The notes under the pieces were generated by a model. The model worked only from the letters and a program-made list of their open reading frames with translations, made no database searches and was not told the DNA's origin. From Leptodontidium sp. MPI-SDFR-AT-0119 (Eukaryota; Ascomycota; Leotiomycetes; Helotiales; Leptodontidiaceae), in contig JAHLEZ010000023.1 in NCBI GenBank assembly GCA_020726505.1, positions 310,001-374,000 of the forward strand: DNA of 64,000 bases. The letters run 5' to 3'. Below, one piece after another: positions 34,478 through 46,660 of this stretch. Numbering within the stretch: the first letter of the stretch is position 1; each line of letters begins with the position of its first letter. The position numbers were made by a program, and so were the translations under genes.

Positions 34478-36239
34478 TCACTTGGCGGTTGTTTGCGAAG
34501 TCCTCGTTAAGCTTTGAACTTTAACGAACTTCAAAATCGCATTCTGAGTCTCAAACCACCATCTCTGCTCAGTAAAAATCCCGACTTTCGCTAAGAACAT
34601 CATGAAGTAGCTTCGTTCCTCTCGCTTAACCGAGACAGCGCAGCCCACCAGCAACACCCACAACAGCATACCCGGGTAGCGGATCCAGAATGGGTTCGGT
34701 GCACTTATATTGAGGGATTCGTACATAGAAGCTAGATCTTGGTAGTTGATTGGTGAGATGAACGGGACATGGGGAGGAGTGACTGCTCGTTCGTAGATAA
34801 GTGCGGTGTGATGCAGAGTTTCGAAGACGTGCATCTCTTCTGCGTTCTTTGCTGACTGCTGTGGCACTGATATCAACCTGGGACGGGATTCGAAATCCGG
34901 CTTCGCTGCTAGAGCCCTATGCCGGCTTTGCATCCCTTCATGCAGATGGGCACTCGCTTTGGGTTCCAGAGCTTGAACTGTGAGCTCCCACATTGCCTGC
35001 AAAGTGTACTTCGTGTCTTCGAGGCGCCAATTGCATTCAATTTGACTAAAAACTCCGGATCCGTACAGAGGAGAACCAGCGAACATCCCGTCCCGACATG
35101 GCTCGGAAGCTGACGAATGAGGTTGGGGTGGGGGAGTGTATGGAAACCGTGGCTGCTCTGCACATGAAATGGCAATGATGTAGTCAAACCTTGATATATG
35201 AGTTAGCGGGGGAATGCTAATTATAAGAGAGTGCTGCTCTGAAAGGCGGTGGCATACATTACAAGCTTCGTAAACATATTCTGCTGCTGAATTTTGGAGA
35301 TGCCACCTTTGAGCTTGACAATGGTCTCTAGCCCGTCCATGTGATTTGAGAGGTCAAGAAAAGACCCATCGCCGTTCTATTTTGATAAATCAGTTCTTAT
35401 GCCATTATTCCTAATGAAGGATGTATGCGAATGCTAACCTCCCACATTGTCAAAGTCATGACTGCGCCAATGGTTGCATCAGTTGTGGAAGTTGTAGGTG
35501 ACTTCAACTGTCGCTGGATCCAGCCAATGGTGTCCCCTCGATACTTGAAGCACTCTGTTGTATGACTGATCCAAGACAGAACATCCCCTCCCAGTAGTGG
35601 GCCTTTCATAGCTACTCTGTCTGGAATATCTGCGTCTGGCATCCAGATAGATTGTCTTGGGAATACACTCTGGCCAAACGTCTCTCTAGATGATGCTCCC
35701 GCCATCGAAAATGGGCGGCGGAAAGGCCATTTTGAAGGTTTGAGATACAATACTGGACCCCCACCTGCAAAGTATGAATATGGTATTACTGGAGACAGAT
35801 ATCAGTCATTCTGAAATTCTTGACACTTGTAAAATCGACAGAGGATAGAGTCTGGCTTACAGCCCTCCAAATATGGAAGAGCCACACTTGGCGGCGGCAG
35901 CTCAACTTCATTCCGTGGGTACACCTCTGATCCTTGTACGCCATCCTGCTTCGAGTTGGATGCGATTTCCAATCGTTGTTGCGATCTGGCATACCTCATC
36001 GTCTCCCCCAGTCGTTTATCCCGGTGCCATGCCCGGGAAACATGCGATTTGACAATGCTCCGTGACTCAGCATTCTGGTTCTCCTCTCCCGCGTGGTAGT
36101 TGACGAAACTCAGCACCATTGGCTGTTGTCTGTTTGGTGGCGTTGTTTTGCTGCCCGAGGGAGTTCCATTCTTGGGAGCGTTACGCAAGTCATGCAGGCG
36201 ATCTTCACTACTTCCTTCATGGCGTGATGATGAATCCAT
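34478..36239 (-). CDS. fungal transcription-factor-like protein without Zn cluster, second copy
   Basis: A 523-aa protein from exons 36239-35825, 35764-35439, 35376-35258 and 35189-34478, joined in frame. Residues 42-77 (VLSFVNYHAGEENQNAESRSIVKSHVSRAWHRDKR) are the same kind of basic opening as in the neighbour on the other strand. The regulatory-domain pattern HMDGLETIVKLKGGI, then FDYIIAISCAEQPRFPY, recurs. Four exons and near-equal length suggest a common ancestor, but the sequences are strongly diverged, so this is not a recent tandem copy. The first intron donor is weak (AAGT|gtcaag), so that junction is the least certain part. Confidence 0.8.
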
Positions 36240-37226
36240 TCAGGCGTATCAATGAGTGGTTGGAATATGTGTACGTGAGTTGACCTGGGGGAGCTCATGT
36301 ATGATACAAGAAAGTATTCAAATTTATTGGATGTTAGAATGATTGATAAGCCACTCGAAAAGTCCCTGATAAGCGTCAGCCCTTAGTTATGAAGTACGGA
36401 AGAGAACCTGGCTGTCAGCTGATGAAAGTTGTCCCTTCCCACCCCCAGTGCCACATACACATACAGTCTCGAAGTCTTACTAATCCAGAGGTCGAATCTG
36501 TGATATATGGAGACTCTTTACTCCCAATCTCTTTCGTTCCAATAGAGCGAGTCCTTACGGATCCACTCGGAGTCCGTTACAAACCGCCCCGAGTGACTAT
36601 CTTTCCCGTTGCTTTCAACAATACATATACCAAAATAAACACAGATTCTCGCTTGACTTTGCGTGGCTGAGCGAACAACAACTTCCTGGACTCAACTATT
36701 GTTGAGTAGAGAATAGCAGCGAAGAAGGCAGACAGAGGAATCTGGTGAGGATAGTATGTACAGCACGTGCCGCCTGGGACTTCAAGGTGCTCTCGGAAGA
36801 TGTGCCTTTCGGCCGATATATCTCTGGAATCATCTAACCTCAATCTCTCGACTCAACTGGATCGCAGGCTCTGTGAAAGGAAGTTCAAATCAAGTAGGTT
36901 GCTCAAAGAGTTCACCAGACAACATCTAATGACAAAAAATTAGCGAGGCTTTCAATCTCAGGTCACAATCAACTTCGTAAACTAACCTTCAGCATAGACA
37001 GGATATATCTGTGAACTTCAAACTCGAGTCATGGGTAGAGGAATTGAAGAGACAAGAGGCGGGAAATGACAAAAACACAACCCAGTCACGTGGACGCGCT
37101 CTGATAATATCGAATCTGCCCCACTAACCCCTCTATCGCGAGACAACAACTCAAACAAGTACGCGTTTGCAAGAGGATATAAACTTGGACACTTTCTCCC
37201 TAATCGAACTATCCAATACCTTCAAC
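36240..37226. other. divergent promoter region, no gene seen
   Basis: Nearly 1 kb between the start codons of the TF-like gene (minus) and the DUF89 gene (plus). Only short frames without support. Confidence 0.55.
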
Positions 37227-38891
37227 ATGGAGTACGATACCAAGACCCGTAAGACCTCAATCCCTCCCAGCGGAGCATGGCTAACTTCCCAACTCCAGCT
37301 CTCTCCTCAACCTCCGACAAGACTTCCTTTGCATACATCTCTGCGAGAGACAGGTGGCCAGTGATACTCGTAAGGGACACCTCTTCGGAATCGAGCGAAG
37401 CTGACTTGGAAGACTGGAGCAATCGACGATGTACACAAGGCGGTATCCGAGACAACGGATGAAGCCAAACGGGTCGAGGGAAAAAAGATAGTGGAGGAGC
37501 TGGCGAAACTCAAATACGAACTGCAGCATGACCGAAAGATAACGTAAGGGAGGGATGGCTCTATAAATATAGTCCGCGCTGACGTATACAGCCCTCTTTT
37601 AGATGATGGCCAGGCAGATGTTGAAGGATACAATAAGGAATTGGAACAGTTGGGCAACCCCTCATGGTTCAATGTCCCTTGGCTTTACGCAGAATGCTAC
37701 CTCTACAGGTCTGTCTCTAAGTGTCGATACCTGGACCTCGATTGACAAAGTACAGACGCATAGCGACCTCCTTTTCGCTATCCACGCATTGGAAATCCTA
37801 CGATATCTTCGCCGTCCAGAAGATGTCCACATTCCGCTCCTCACGCCCAGCAGTCCTCGAACTCGCCAGCAGATACCACGAACTCATCAACCAAATGAAG
37901 AAGACGGATGACAAATCCGAGTCTGATGTTGCTGAGGCAGAGAAGATCCTGTTCATGGAGATGTGCGAGATTTGCCTATGGGGCAACGCAACAGATTTGT
38001 CGCTCTTGACATCTCTCACATACGAGGATATTCAGAAACTACAAGGTTCAGGAGCACGGAAAGCGTCGGAGAAGAATATTATCGTCAACGACCTGGAGGC
38101 TGCGTATGACGTTTTAAAGAAAGCTCAGAAACAGGGGAAATCATATCGACAAATTGACATTGTGCTGGACAATGCTGGATTCGAATTATACGTCGACCTC
38201 ATCCTAGCAGGTTTCCTACTCTCAGCTGGCCTCGCTACGAATGTCATTCTGCACCCTAAATCGATTCCCTGGTTCGTCTCTGACGTCCTACCTGGTGATT
38301 TCGCAGCTCTTCTCAACGCCCTCGCAAGTCCCCAATCTTTCTACTCAACCCCCTCAGAAGACGAGAAGAATGCAGGCAAGACACCCACCCCTCTCACGCA
38401 GACCGAAATAGACGAACTCTCTTTCCTGTTCTCCGAATGGAGCAACTTCCACGCCGAGGGCCAGCTCCTGCTACGCTCTAATCGGTTCTGGACCGAAGGA
38501 GGCAGTTTCTGGAGATTACCTACTTCAGCTCCTAGGCTACACCAGGATTTGAAGGAGAGTGAGCTGGTAATTTTCAAGGGCGATTTGAATTATAGGAAGC
38601 TGACTGGAGATGTATGGCCTTTTCTCCTCACTGTTTTACAAGATACTAACTGCTAAACAGGGAATGTGGGATCCTACCACGCCATTCACTCAAGCACTCG
38701 GCCCTCTTGGTCCGGGGTCTGGCGTCAATGTCCTCGCTCTCCGCACTTGCAAAGCAGATGTTGTCGTTGGGCTTAAGCCAGGCCAGGACGAGGAGCTGAG
38801 AGCCATGGAAGGAGGCGGCGGTGATAGCGGAGCACGTAAGTGGGCATGGAGTGGAAAGTGGGCTGTGGTATCCTTCTCTCCTGGCCGTTGA
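37227..38891 (+). CDS. DUF89 / damage-control phosphatase ARMT1-like (Hrt2-like)
   Basis: A 475-aa protein from six exons: 37227-37248, 37299-37369, 37413-37543, 37592-37708, 37756-38611 and 38661-38891. DUF89 enzymes are metal-dependent phosphatases that clear phosphorylated or damaged sugar metabolites; the yeast relative is YMR027W/Hrt2. Visible signatures: SFAYISARDRWPVIL near the N-terminus, LLDDGQADVEGYN, SWFNVPWLYAECYLYR, the metal-site DNAGFELYVD, ILHPKSIPWFVSDV, and KGDLNYRKLTGD. The C-terminus reads RTCKADVVVGL and ends with KWAWSGKWAVVSFS. The first exon is only 22 nt. Length and motif order are normal, so the gene looks intact. Confidence 0.92.
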
Positions 38892-39208
38892 AGAATATTA
38901 CGAATCATGATTGATGAACGCATATAGACAAAATCGACCTAGAGAATAGACAGGACGATGGACAATATTCACGATTTCCGAATTAGTGCATCTCGATCCA
39001 CCGCCCCGGTTTGTTCTTGCTTTATCATAGGTAGGTAAGTCCAAGGAAGTTCCATGATTTTTCTTAAATATACACATATAATATCCTTATGGGAGTAGTT
39101 GTATTTGGAGTTGTAGTTCAACGCTCAAACACATCTCCCCACACTCAACTCCAAGAAACACACCATACCACTCAGATTCTCTGCCCCATTCATTCCCCTT
39201 GTCGAACA
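38892..39208. other. intergenic region between convergent genes
   Basis: 317 bases downstream of the DUF89 gene and of the Cys/His-rich gene on the other strand. No gene is seen. Confidence 0.5.
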
Positions 39209-40482
39209 TCACGTACTAGCAGGTCTCCCCCTCCCAACACTTCCATCCCAACTCGCATTGGCCGCGGCATTCGCAGCCGTATTCGCAGCCGTCAACCTCG
39301 CTAATCCCGAACTCCCCATTCCTAATAATGACTCGGCTCTCGCGTTCCTGGCTGCTACATTTGCTGGTACTAGTGTTGGTGCTGCTGGCTGGGACGGGAG
39401 TGGAGCTTGAGCAGCGGCTGCTGCTAGGATGGTTGCCGGTGGTCCTGAAGTTGTTGTTGCTGTTGCTGTTGGTGCTGGTGCTGGCGTTGAAGGTATAGAT
39501 GGAGATGCTGTTATTGATGTTGATGTTGATGTTGCTGATGACGGAGAGGAGAACGAACCAGCTCCAGGTGTGACTTGAGGTGCAGTCGACGAAGCAGGAG
39601 GTTGAGGTTGAGCAGCCACTGGATTCTGAGCCGCCTGTCCAGGAGATAAACCAACACCAGCAGGCCAGAAATTCCCCCATCCCGAACCGTCATCGCCATT
39701 CCCACTCAAACCACTAAAATGTCCTCCCTACACGCGCAAAGTCAGTCAGTCAGTCAGTCAGCCACTATCTATCCATCCATCCATTGATCGATCGACACTT
39801 GAAAGGATTCTCAAATTAAAATAGGAAAAGACGTTACATTACCCCCAAAACTCACACCCCCACTCGATACCGGCGCAAGACCAGGAGGGGGACCAGCAGG
39901 CGGCGGCGGACCCGGATCCACGGCATGGACACGGCTCCATCCTTGATTCGGTGGTATACCCGGCGGACGGGCCGCTACTTGTACTGCTACCGGGGGAGGA
40001 ACATAAGCTGATGAAGTTGACGTTGGAGTAGAAGTTGCGGAAGGAAAATGATAATGCGTAACAGGACACCACTGTCCACCCCTCCACTCCATCCTCGTGG
40101 ACTGCGGGATCCCGCCTGGGACAGGGAGGGCGGTGCCTCCTGAGCCTGGGCCGGGGATGAGTTGTGGTGCTGTGTATGTTTGTTGTGGGGTGTATGTTTG
40201 ATATTGATATTGATACTGGGGTTGGGGTTGGTAGATTATTCGAGGCTGTGCTTGTGGAGTGAAGACTTGGACTGGTACTGGTACAGCCTGGGAATCGACC
40301 TGCCAAGGATAAACAATCGCCTGTCCGGTGCTCATGGCGCATGAGGGGCAGAGCGATGCGACTCGGAGATCCCGCTTTGTGACGGGGTGGATGACTGATG
40401 GGAGCGCGTGGAAATGGCAGTGGACGAGGGGTGTTGTGATCTTGTGGCCGCAGTTGTATTTGTGTCTTGTGTGGTGGCACAT
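39209..40482 (-). CDS. Cys/His-rich N-terminus protein with disordered Pro/Gln and Ala/Ser/Thr regions
   Basis: A 387-aa protein from exons 40482-39838 and 39727-39209. The first 55 residues are rich in Cys and His (MCHHTRHKYNCGHK, VHCHFHALPSVIHPVTKRDL, SLCPSCAMSTGQA), spaced like a small zinc-binding module of fungal proteins of unknown function. A long disordered region follows with Q/P/Y tracts (YQPQPQYQYQYQTY), then PPPPAG and Ser/Thr/Ala-rich tracts, and an alanine-rich C-terminus (TAANTAANAAANAS). The intron contains a gtca tandem run. The role is unknown; nuclear or RNA-linked scaffolding is possible but unsupported. Confidence 0.75.
39741..39760. repeat. gtca microsatellite in an intron
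   Basis: Five gtca units, followed closely by an atcc/atcg-rich run, inside the intron of the Cys/His-rich gene. Confidence 0.85.
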
Positions 40483-42041
40483 CTTGGATGTTAGGGAGCG
40501 GTGGTGGAGAATGCGGAGAATGAAGATGAAGAGGAAGCTAGTTTTAATCTCGTTCTATAGGCGCAAAGTTATAAGGGCCTCGAGAAAGCTCAAATGAGTA
40601 AGGTGGGGTTCGTAGTCTAGGTTTGGGCTTCGGTGTTGTCTTTACCTCTGAACCTGGCGAAGTGGATGTCTTACAGGTATCAAAGCCTCTACAAACCTCC
40701 TCGGGACGAGAGCTCGATTCTAGAACCAAGGGTAGATGCAGATGTAGATGGATATCTAGACATATGTAGCCCAGTCAACAACAAACCTTCCATCCATACA
40801 AAAAAGTCAAGAACAGTCAAGTTAAGGTTAATATAACCCCCCGTCTTCTATTTTCCGTGAATCATCCTGGCATCCATCAACTCCATCTCTCAAACCCATT
40901 AACTAGCCGTACCGGAACCAGTTAGTTGCCCGTTAATCATCCAAGCCAGTCAGGTCTGTCCGTCAGTCAATCATTCCGCTTTTACCAAATCAAGCCATTT
41001 ATCCAGTCAGTCACGTCCCCAGCCTCTACAAAAACTACAATAACCTATCCTACAGTCGACGTCAATTCATACTTTTTCACTCACAAAAAAAACTGTCTTT
41101 ATTTAAAACGAACGGTTTGGTTTGCCTGGTGTACGGATTTCAAAGTCAAAATTTTGCAAAGAGGAAATGAATGAAAATGGTTTTCTCCCTTTTTTCTTCT
41201 TACAGAACGCCCAGATGCGTCTTGTTTAGATCCCTCTTAAGATCTTTCATTCCATATCCCCCTCCCCTCCCCTCCACATCTTACTCTCTCACCCCCTGTC
41301 ATAATCCATCGAGTTGTTCCACGTGATGGGAGAGGATGAGAAAGGGGTTAAGCGAGGGAAGACTAAGTAAGTATCTTTGTGATGTGCTGCTCAAGAAACA
41401 AAAAGGAAAACACGAAACGGTCGTCCTGAAGTTGTCTCAAAAAAATCCAGCGGCTTCATTTTCATTTCATTCCGTTCCATTCATTCATTGATTTGATTTC
41501 AGATACTATCTCACTTTCTCTTTCTCTCCTCCCCAGTTTCTCCACCTCGCGTCTCTCATTTAGACCCGAGTCTCAAGATATAGTCAGGTGTTCGTGCTCA
41601 CTCCATATACACATCACGCATCAATCGTACGTCAAGTAAGTCTGTATAAGACCTCCCTCCCTCCGAATCACCCACCATCCATCCGTCCGTCCATCCATCC
41701 ATTGAAAAGATCATTCAACGCCCCCATAGCCGCATATGATATCAATCCAGAGCAGAGGTCCTCGCAAATTCCACCCAACCCAAGCCAAGCCATACCCGAA
41801 CGCCATTGCGCCTATATCATAACTACTCTGCACCTCTTCCCCGGGCTCTTGTTGTCACCGTCTCGCCAAACCTCAGTACAAGATACTGTGTACAATGTAC
41901 AACGCAAACAAGCAATCGATCAGTAATCCTACACTTCCTCCCCTATCCTTTGTCGGAAATCGTCCGCCTTTTGGTAGTTTTGGTCGTATTATCAATGAAT
42001 CCGTATGTAGCGTATCGTTCATGTGGCATTGCAGGCCACAT
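40483..42041. other. intergenic region, no gene seen
   Basis: 1.56 kb, T/C-rich, between the Cys/His-rich gene start and the phosphodiesterase stop. It contains small ccat/ccgt runs near 41670-41700. Reading frames are unsupported. Confidence 0.55.
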
Positions 42042-45000
42042 TCACTGGCTAATTCCATCCTCACTGCCAACTCTTCCTCCACCCACTGGCATAGGTGGAC
42101 TGGCACTCTTACTTCTCTTCCAGAAATTCATCCTGAATCGGCTGGGCTTCTTCTTCAACTTCCCGAATTTCTCGGACACAGTAGATGGAGGGCCTTTATT
42201 TTCCTCGCCATCACCTTCGCTCTTGCTTCCCTGAGTAGTCGAATCTTTGCTGGAGCTCCGTCCATAGTCTTGTCCGTTTCCAGTCGGCGTTCCGGTTGGT
42301 GTGAGGATCTGACTCGAATTGCCCTTCTCAATCGAATCAGCATCAGACATGATGCTGGTTCCTTGCGTGCTTGGACTTAGTGGCATTTTCCCCGTAGTGG
42401 CACTTGTGGCTTGACTGGTCCAATCGCCGGCAGCAGAATTGCTCCCTTCTGTCCCATTGCTACTTCGTTGCTTGTCTGGTTCTTGAGCTTTGGGCTCCTG
42501 TGGCGTTGGAGGATCAACCACGACAGGCTCAGTTACTAGAGAGTTATGGTTTACCGATATACCGTTGGTTTGTGGATCGATGATCTGGGTGAGCGACGAG
42601 TCTTCACTAGGGTGGTCGAGTAACCCGGGGGCGCTTGCTGTGGCGAAGCTTAGTTGCAGCTGACTTGGTTTGGAGGAGCGTCGAGAGCTAGAATCTGGTA
42701 ATACTTCACTGGGTGATGGATTCGCTGACTCTTCCACCAGAGGAACCGAACCTGGCGAAATCTCTGGGAGTGAAGTATGATGTCGTGCTACCTCTTCTAC
42801 AAAGCCGTTCGCCGGAAAGGGGTTCTTGCTGAGCAAAGCTTTTCTCAAGTCCATGTCCGGAGATAAAACGTTACCTACCTTCTGGTAACTTGCATCAGAA
42901 GGATTGGCCACGCTCATTGTACGTGGGGAAAACATGCCATCCTTCATGGTTGAATCGTCGCTATCTTTTCTGGCCTTCTCCTGTTCGTCGGCGATCGTCT
43001 GCTCCCACCCAGCTATGTTTCGGTGGAGTTCTTCAACGCAGTAAGCCATTCCTGGCATGACATCCGAAACCCCTTGGAAGAGGGGAATGGCGAACATGTT
43101 CATGAAGCCTATTTGTGATTTTCCAAGCTCTATCGGTGCTCGAGTGGGCACTGCAAATAGAGCAGACGGGATGCCAAGGTCTGTCTCCATAGAGGCCTGG
43201 CGGGAAAATTCGTTGGTCAAAATCTGTGTCCATTGAGATGCAACTTCGTATTTGCGTGCCTTTCACCGTTAGCAAGGTCGACTTAGACACAGTGGGCTAC
43301 TTACCACGTTGCTGATGTCGGCGCATTTTATCAATAATGAACATGCAAGTGTCCTCTGCTCCTCAATAAGCCTACCGTTCCATCCATCAGTACCGCCGTT
43401 TTCGTGCAACTTCTCCTGCAAAAACCCCAGCTTCTTCATGTAGTCAAAATGTAGACCCATATCAGTGGCAAGGATCGAACTGATCATAAGCTGACGCATC
43501 TCCGACCCATGGAAAGCGGCTGGCCAATATCGTCGAAGGATCTGGGAATAAGCCGCGCAATGGAAAGATTCGAGGACTGAGCGATCATTGTACAGCTGAG
43601 CAAGTGGGGCATTAAGCGTGACGAGGAACGCATTATTGACACCTGGATGACCGACGTCATGTCCGATGGCGGTGATCAGAAGAGTGAGGGCATCGAAAGG
43701 TCGGATTAGAGCAGCGATTGGTGAGAGTGGAGGGTCCGGCGAGTGGTTTGAAGTGGGATATGAGGGCAACCGGCCAAGTTGGACAAGAAAGTGAAAACAA
43801 GCCTGCAAGACGTCGACAACATGACGAAAATTGTGATACGGCACAAAGGCATTGTACGCGGATCGACTCGCCACCAGAAAAGCCGTGAGATGCTCTGCAT
43901 CGGGTGTCAGCATGGGAGTACAATTATCCGAAACATAACCACAAAGGAACTGCCACTTACCTGTCGATATCCGCCACCTCTCCAATTCGGGCATCGCCAG
44001 CGCATGCTGTAGCATTAGTAAAGCTGCATGAAGCAGTTCGTCGTCGGTGAAATCGTGCGCTGAGAAATGCCAGGACCCGACGGAAGCTGCAATCTTCTCT
44101 CGACGATTTAAGGCAATAGATATCCTGATAGGAGCCATGGGTTCTTCATCTCCACCAAGTTTGCAAATTCCATCCATGAGTCCTGATACCATAGCTTCAC
44201 GTAAATATGCATATGGCTTCTGATCATCCACTCCTACCCACGATCGTTTTCTGCCTCGTTTCATTTCCATCAGTGCCCTATGCTCCTTGGAAGCATCCTT
44301 GTGTGCCCGGTATGCGTGAATGGCGAGACTTGGTAACCGTTCTTTGAGAAGTGGACTCGTCAACACATCTACAGCGCCAATGTCCAGATATTTAACTGTT
44401 CTGATCTGATCCAGTGGCGTAACTAAGCCGCCACGTTTCTTTGAAGGGAAAGAGGTGTAGCCCAACTGGCCGTCTGACCGCGAATTGGTCCTCCCCCTCG
44501 ACGTGACCAACAAAGAACTCTGCTCTGGAAGGGACACGACCGCAACTGGGACAACTAGCCTCGAAAGACTCTGGTATTGTATCTCGGACGCTATCCACTG
44601 CAGCAGGTTGACACCGTATGCCTCCTGATCTATCGGATCCTCATGTAACCCATCGATTTGCTGTAGCGAACTTGGAGACGGGGTCCGCAATTCTCTCGAG
44701 GGCCGTTCCGCAAGCTGGTCTTCGTATGGAATATCTATTAAGACAAGTGTGGGTATTAAATCGACGATGGAGGATTGATTCAATTCGGAGAGCTTTGATA
44801 TACAGGATTTTCCGGATGTGCAGACGTGAACTGTAGAAGTTAGGATCCTGATGCTGATGTCCTAAGATGGTTTCGAGACATACCTTCACTGAATGTACCG
44901 AGTAGAGTTTGTAAGTTAGCATCTACAGCAGCGGGGATACGAACAGGCGCATGACCATCCACATAATTGAGGACGTCATCCGTTGAAGCCGTCGGTGTCG

Positions 45001-45076
45001 CATCTTCCCTCTTCACCAGCCCATCTTCACGAGCGCTGCGATCGACGTACACCACATTGCATGCAGCGTAGTCCAT
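42042..45076 (-). CDS. class I 3',5'-cyclic nucleotide phosphodiesterase (Pde2-like)
   Basis: A 956-aa protein from exons 45076-44884, 44830-43961, 43894-43305 and 43259-42042. It hydrolyses cAMP to AMP and so limits PKA signalling. The catalytic HD-domain is clear: YHNFRHVVDV (about residue 375), the metal-site GHDVGHPGVNN (about 430), YNDRSVLESFH, and KCADISNV at the end of exon 3, followed by FMNMFAIPLF. The N-terminal third (DYAACNVVYVDRS onward) matches fungal high-affinity Pde2-type enzymes. The last 300 residues are a disordered Ser/Pro/Thr/Glu-rich tail, long for the family. The 43895-43960 intron is 66 nt and stays open in frame, so retention would insert 22 residues near the active site. 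The preferred start is the ATG at 45076. Confidence 0.92.
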
Positions 45077-45729
45077 GACTGCTTGGCGCACCGCGACGGC
45101 GGGGATCTCTGTACCGTCGAGTCGTCCCCAATGGCGATGAATTTGGTCGGTTGTCTTGTGCTGGAGAGGTTGCAGACAGACAGCTGGTCCCAGGCCAATA
45201 TCGCGATCTTTCTATGGATCGGCCGTGTCGCACTGGTGAGGGAGGGTGAAGGCTCGAGCGCAAGCTTCCAGACTCGTCGAGACTTGGGCTCGAAGGACTC
45301 GCGGGATTCTCGATCTTTGTCCAGCCGTTGAGGGCGTTCTGATTAATCGCAAATATGTGAGAGGTGGATTGATTGTCTGGTTCTTGAGGAGCTGGGAGCT
45401 GGGAGCAGCGAGGAATGGGTATGTTTCGCGATTGCAGGGAAGGGCGGCTGAAGTCGAGGACAGGACTTGGCCGTGTATTTGACCTGCCCGCTGCCTTTCT
45501 TCTTGCTTTCTTTCTTTCTTCCAACCACGATTGACTTGTTGATGGGGAGGGAATTGGATGGGGCCCTTGGATCAAAGAGGAGGGGAGGAGCAGTAGTTAT
45601 GCGCGCACGAGGAGCGGAGAGAAGAGGCTGTGGGTTTGGCGTGGAGGGTCTGGCAGTACATCAATTGACTCTGGTGTCACAGATGACATGGGACCTCGAG
45701 TCGCAATTCGCGCGCGGAGCACAGGCAGT

Positions 45730-46660
45730 GTTCAGTTCGGTAGGATAGGATGCAAGCCTGCAAGCAAGCAAGCAAGCAATCCGGGAGAGGAAGCTCGTCG
45801 CCAAGTCAATGGATGGGAATGCAATGCAGTGCCCGGGTCAAGGTCTTGCTGTGCTGCGCTGCGCTACAGACAATGGAGAGGGCAGCAGACAGTATTCATC
45901 ACGGTCGTAGAGAGAAGGTCGAGTCGAGTCGATTGATGGGAGGCAGCGCAGTGTAGAGTAGAGTAGAGTGCAGTGATGTGATGTGTATGATGTGGTGGTG
46001 GTCGAGTACGGAGTAGTGAGGGGGTTGAAGGTCGAGGTCAGTCAGGTTGGGTCGAGTCGAGTTGAATGAAGGAGGTTGCACAACACAAGGCAATGCAGTA
46101 GTACCGTACTGGAACGGGCTCGAGCTTGACGGGCTGTGAGCGTGAGCGTGAGCGTGAGAGGGGTGACTGAGTGAGGCGTGCGTGAAGTAAGTGTACAGGT
46201 GTTGTGAGGTGAGGTGGGTGAGGTTCAAGACCGCGGGTGGTATTGGTGGTGGTGGTGGTGGTGATCTTGCGCTGCTCTGCTCTGCTCTGGTCCGGTCCGC
46301 TCTGCTCTGCTTGTGAGGTAAGGTGAGGTGAGTTGTAGGACGCTTGTCTGGCCTAGGCTTGGACTTGGGCTTGGGCTTGCACTTGCACTCGGACTCGACT
46401 GGTGGATGGATGGTTGCAGGAAGGAACGAACGAACGAACTCGAGGACAGACAAAGAAACGGGCTGAACTGGACGAACGGGGCAGGAACTGAAGGGGGAAG
46501 GGGCAAGAGAGAGGAGGGCAGGCAGGGCAGGACAGGGCAGGACAGGGCAGGTCCTTTGCAAGGGAAAGAGAAGGGAAGGGGCCCACCTCACCCACCTCAA
46601 TCCCTCTTCTCACGGGAATCCCTCCCAATCCCTCCCAATCCCTCCTCTCAATGGAACGGA
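45730..46660. repeat. cluster of short tandem repeats upstream of the phosphodiesterase
   Basis: Successive runs include caag/caagca (about 45760), gagtcgagtcga (45910-45930 and 46050), gtgagc (46137-46155), ggtggtggt (46234-46252), ctgctctgctct (46268-46305), and gcagggcaggaca (46518-46550). A different unit occurs every 50-150 bases, so this is a low-complexity domain rather than one array. Confidence 0.8.

Noticed and set aside
45899..46600. 233-codon open frame on the minus strand upstream of the phosphodiesterase
   Set aside because: Composition is driven by C-rich and repeat sequence (Pro/Ser/His runs). No ordered segment or splice support.
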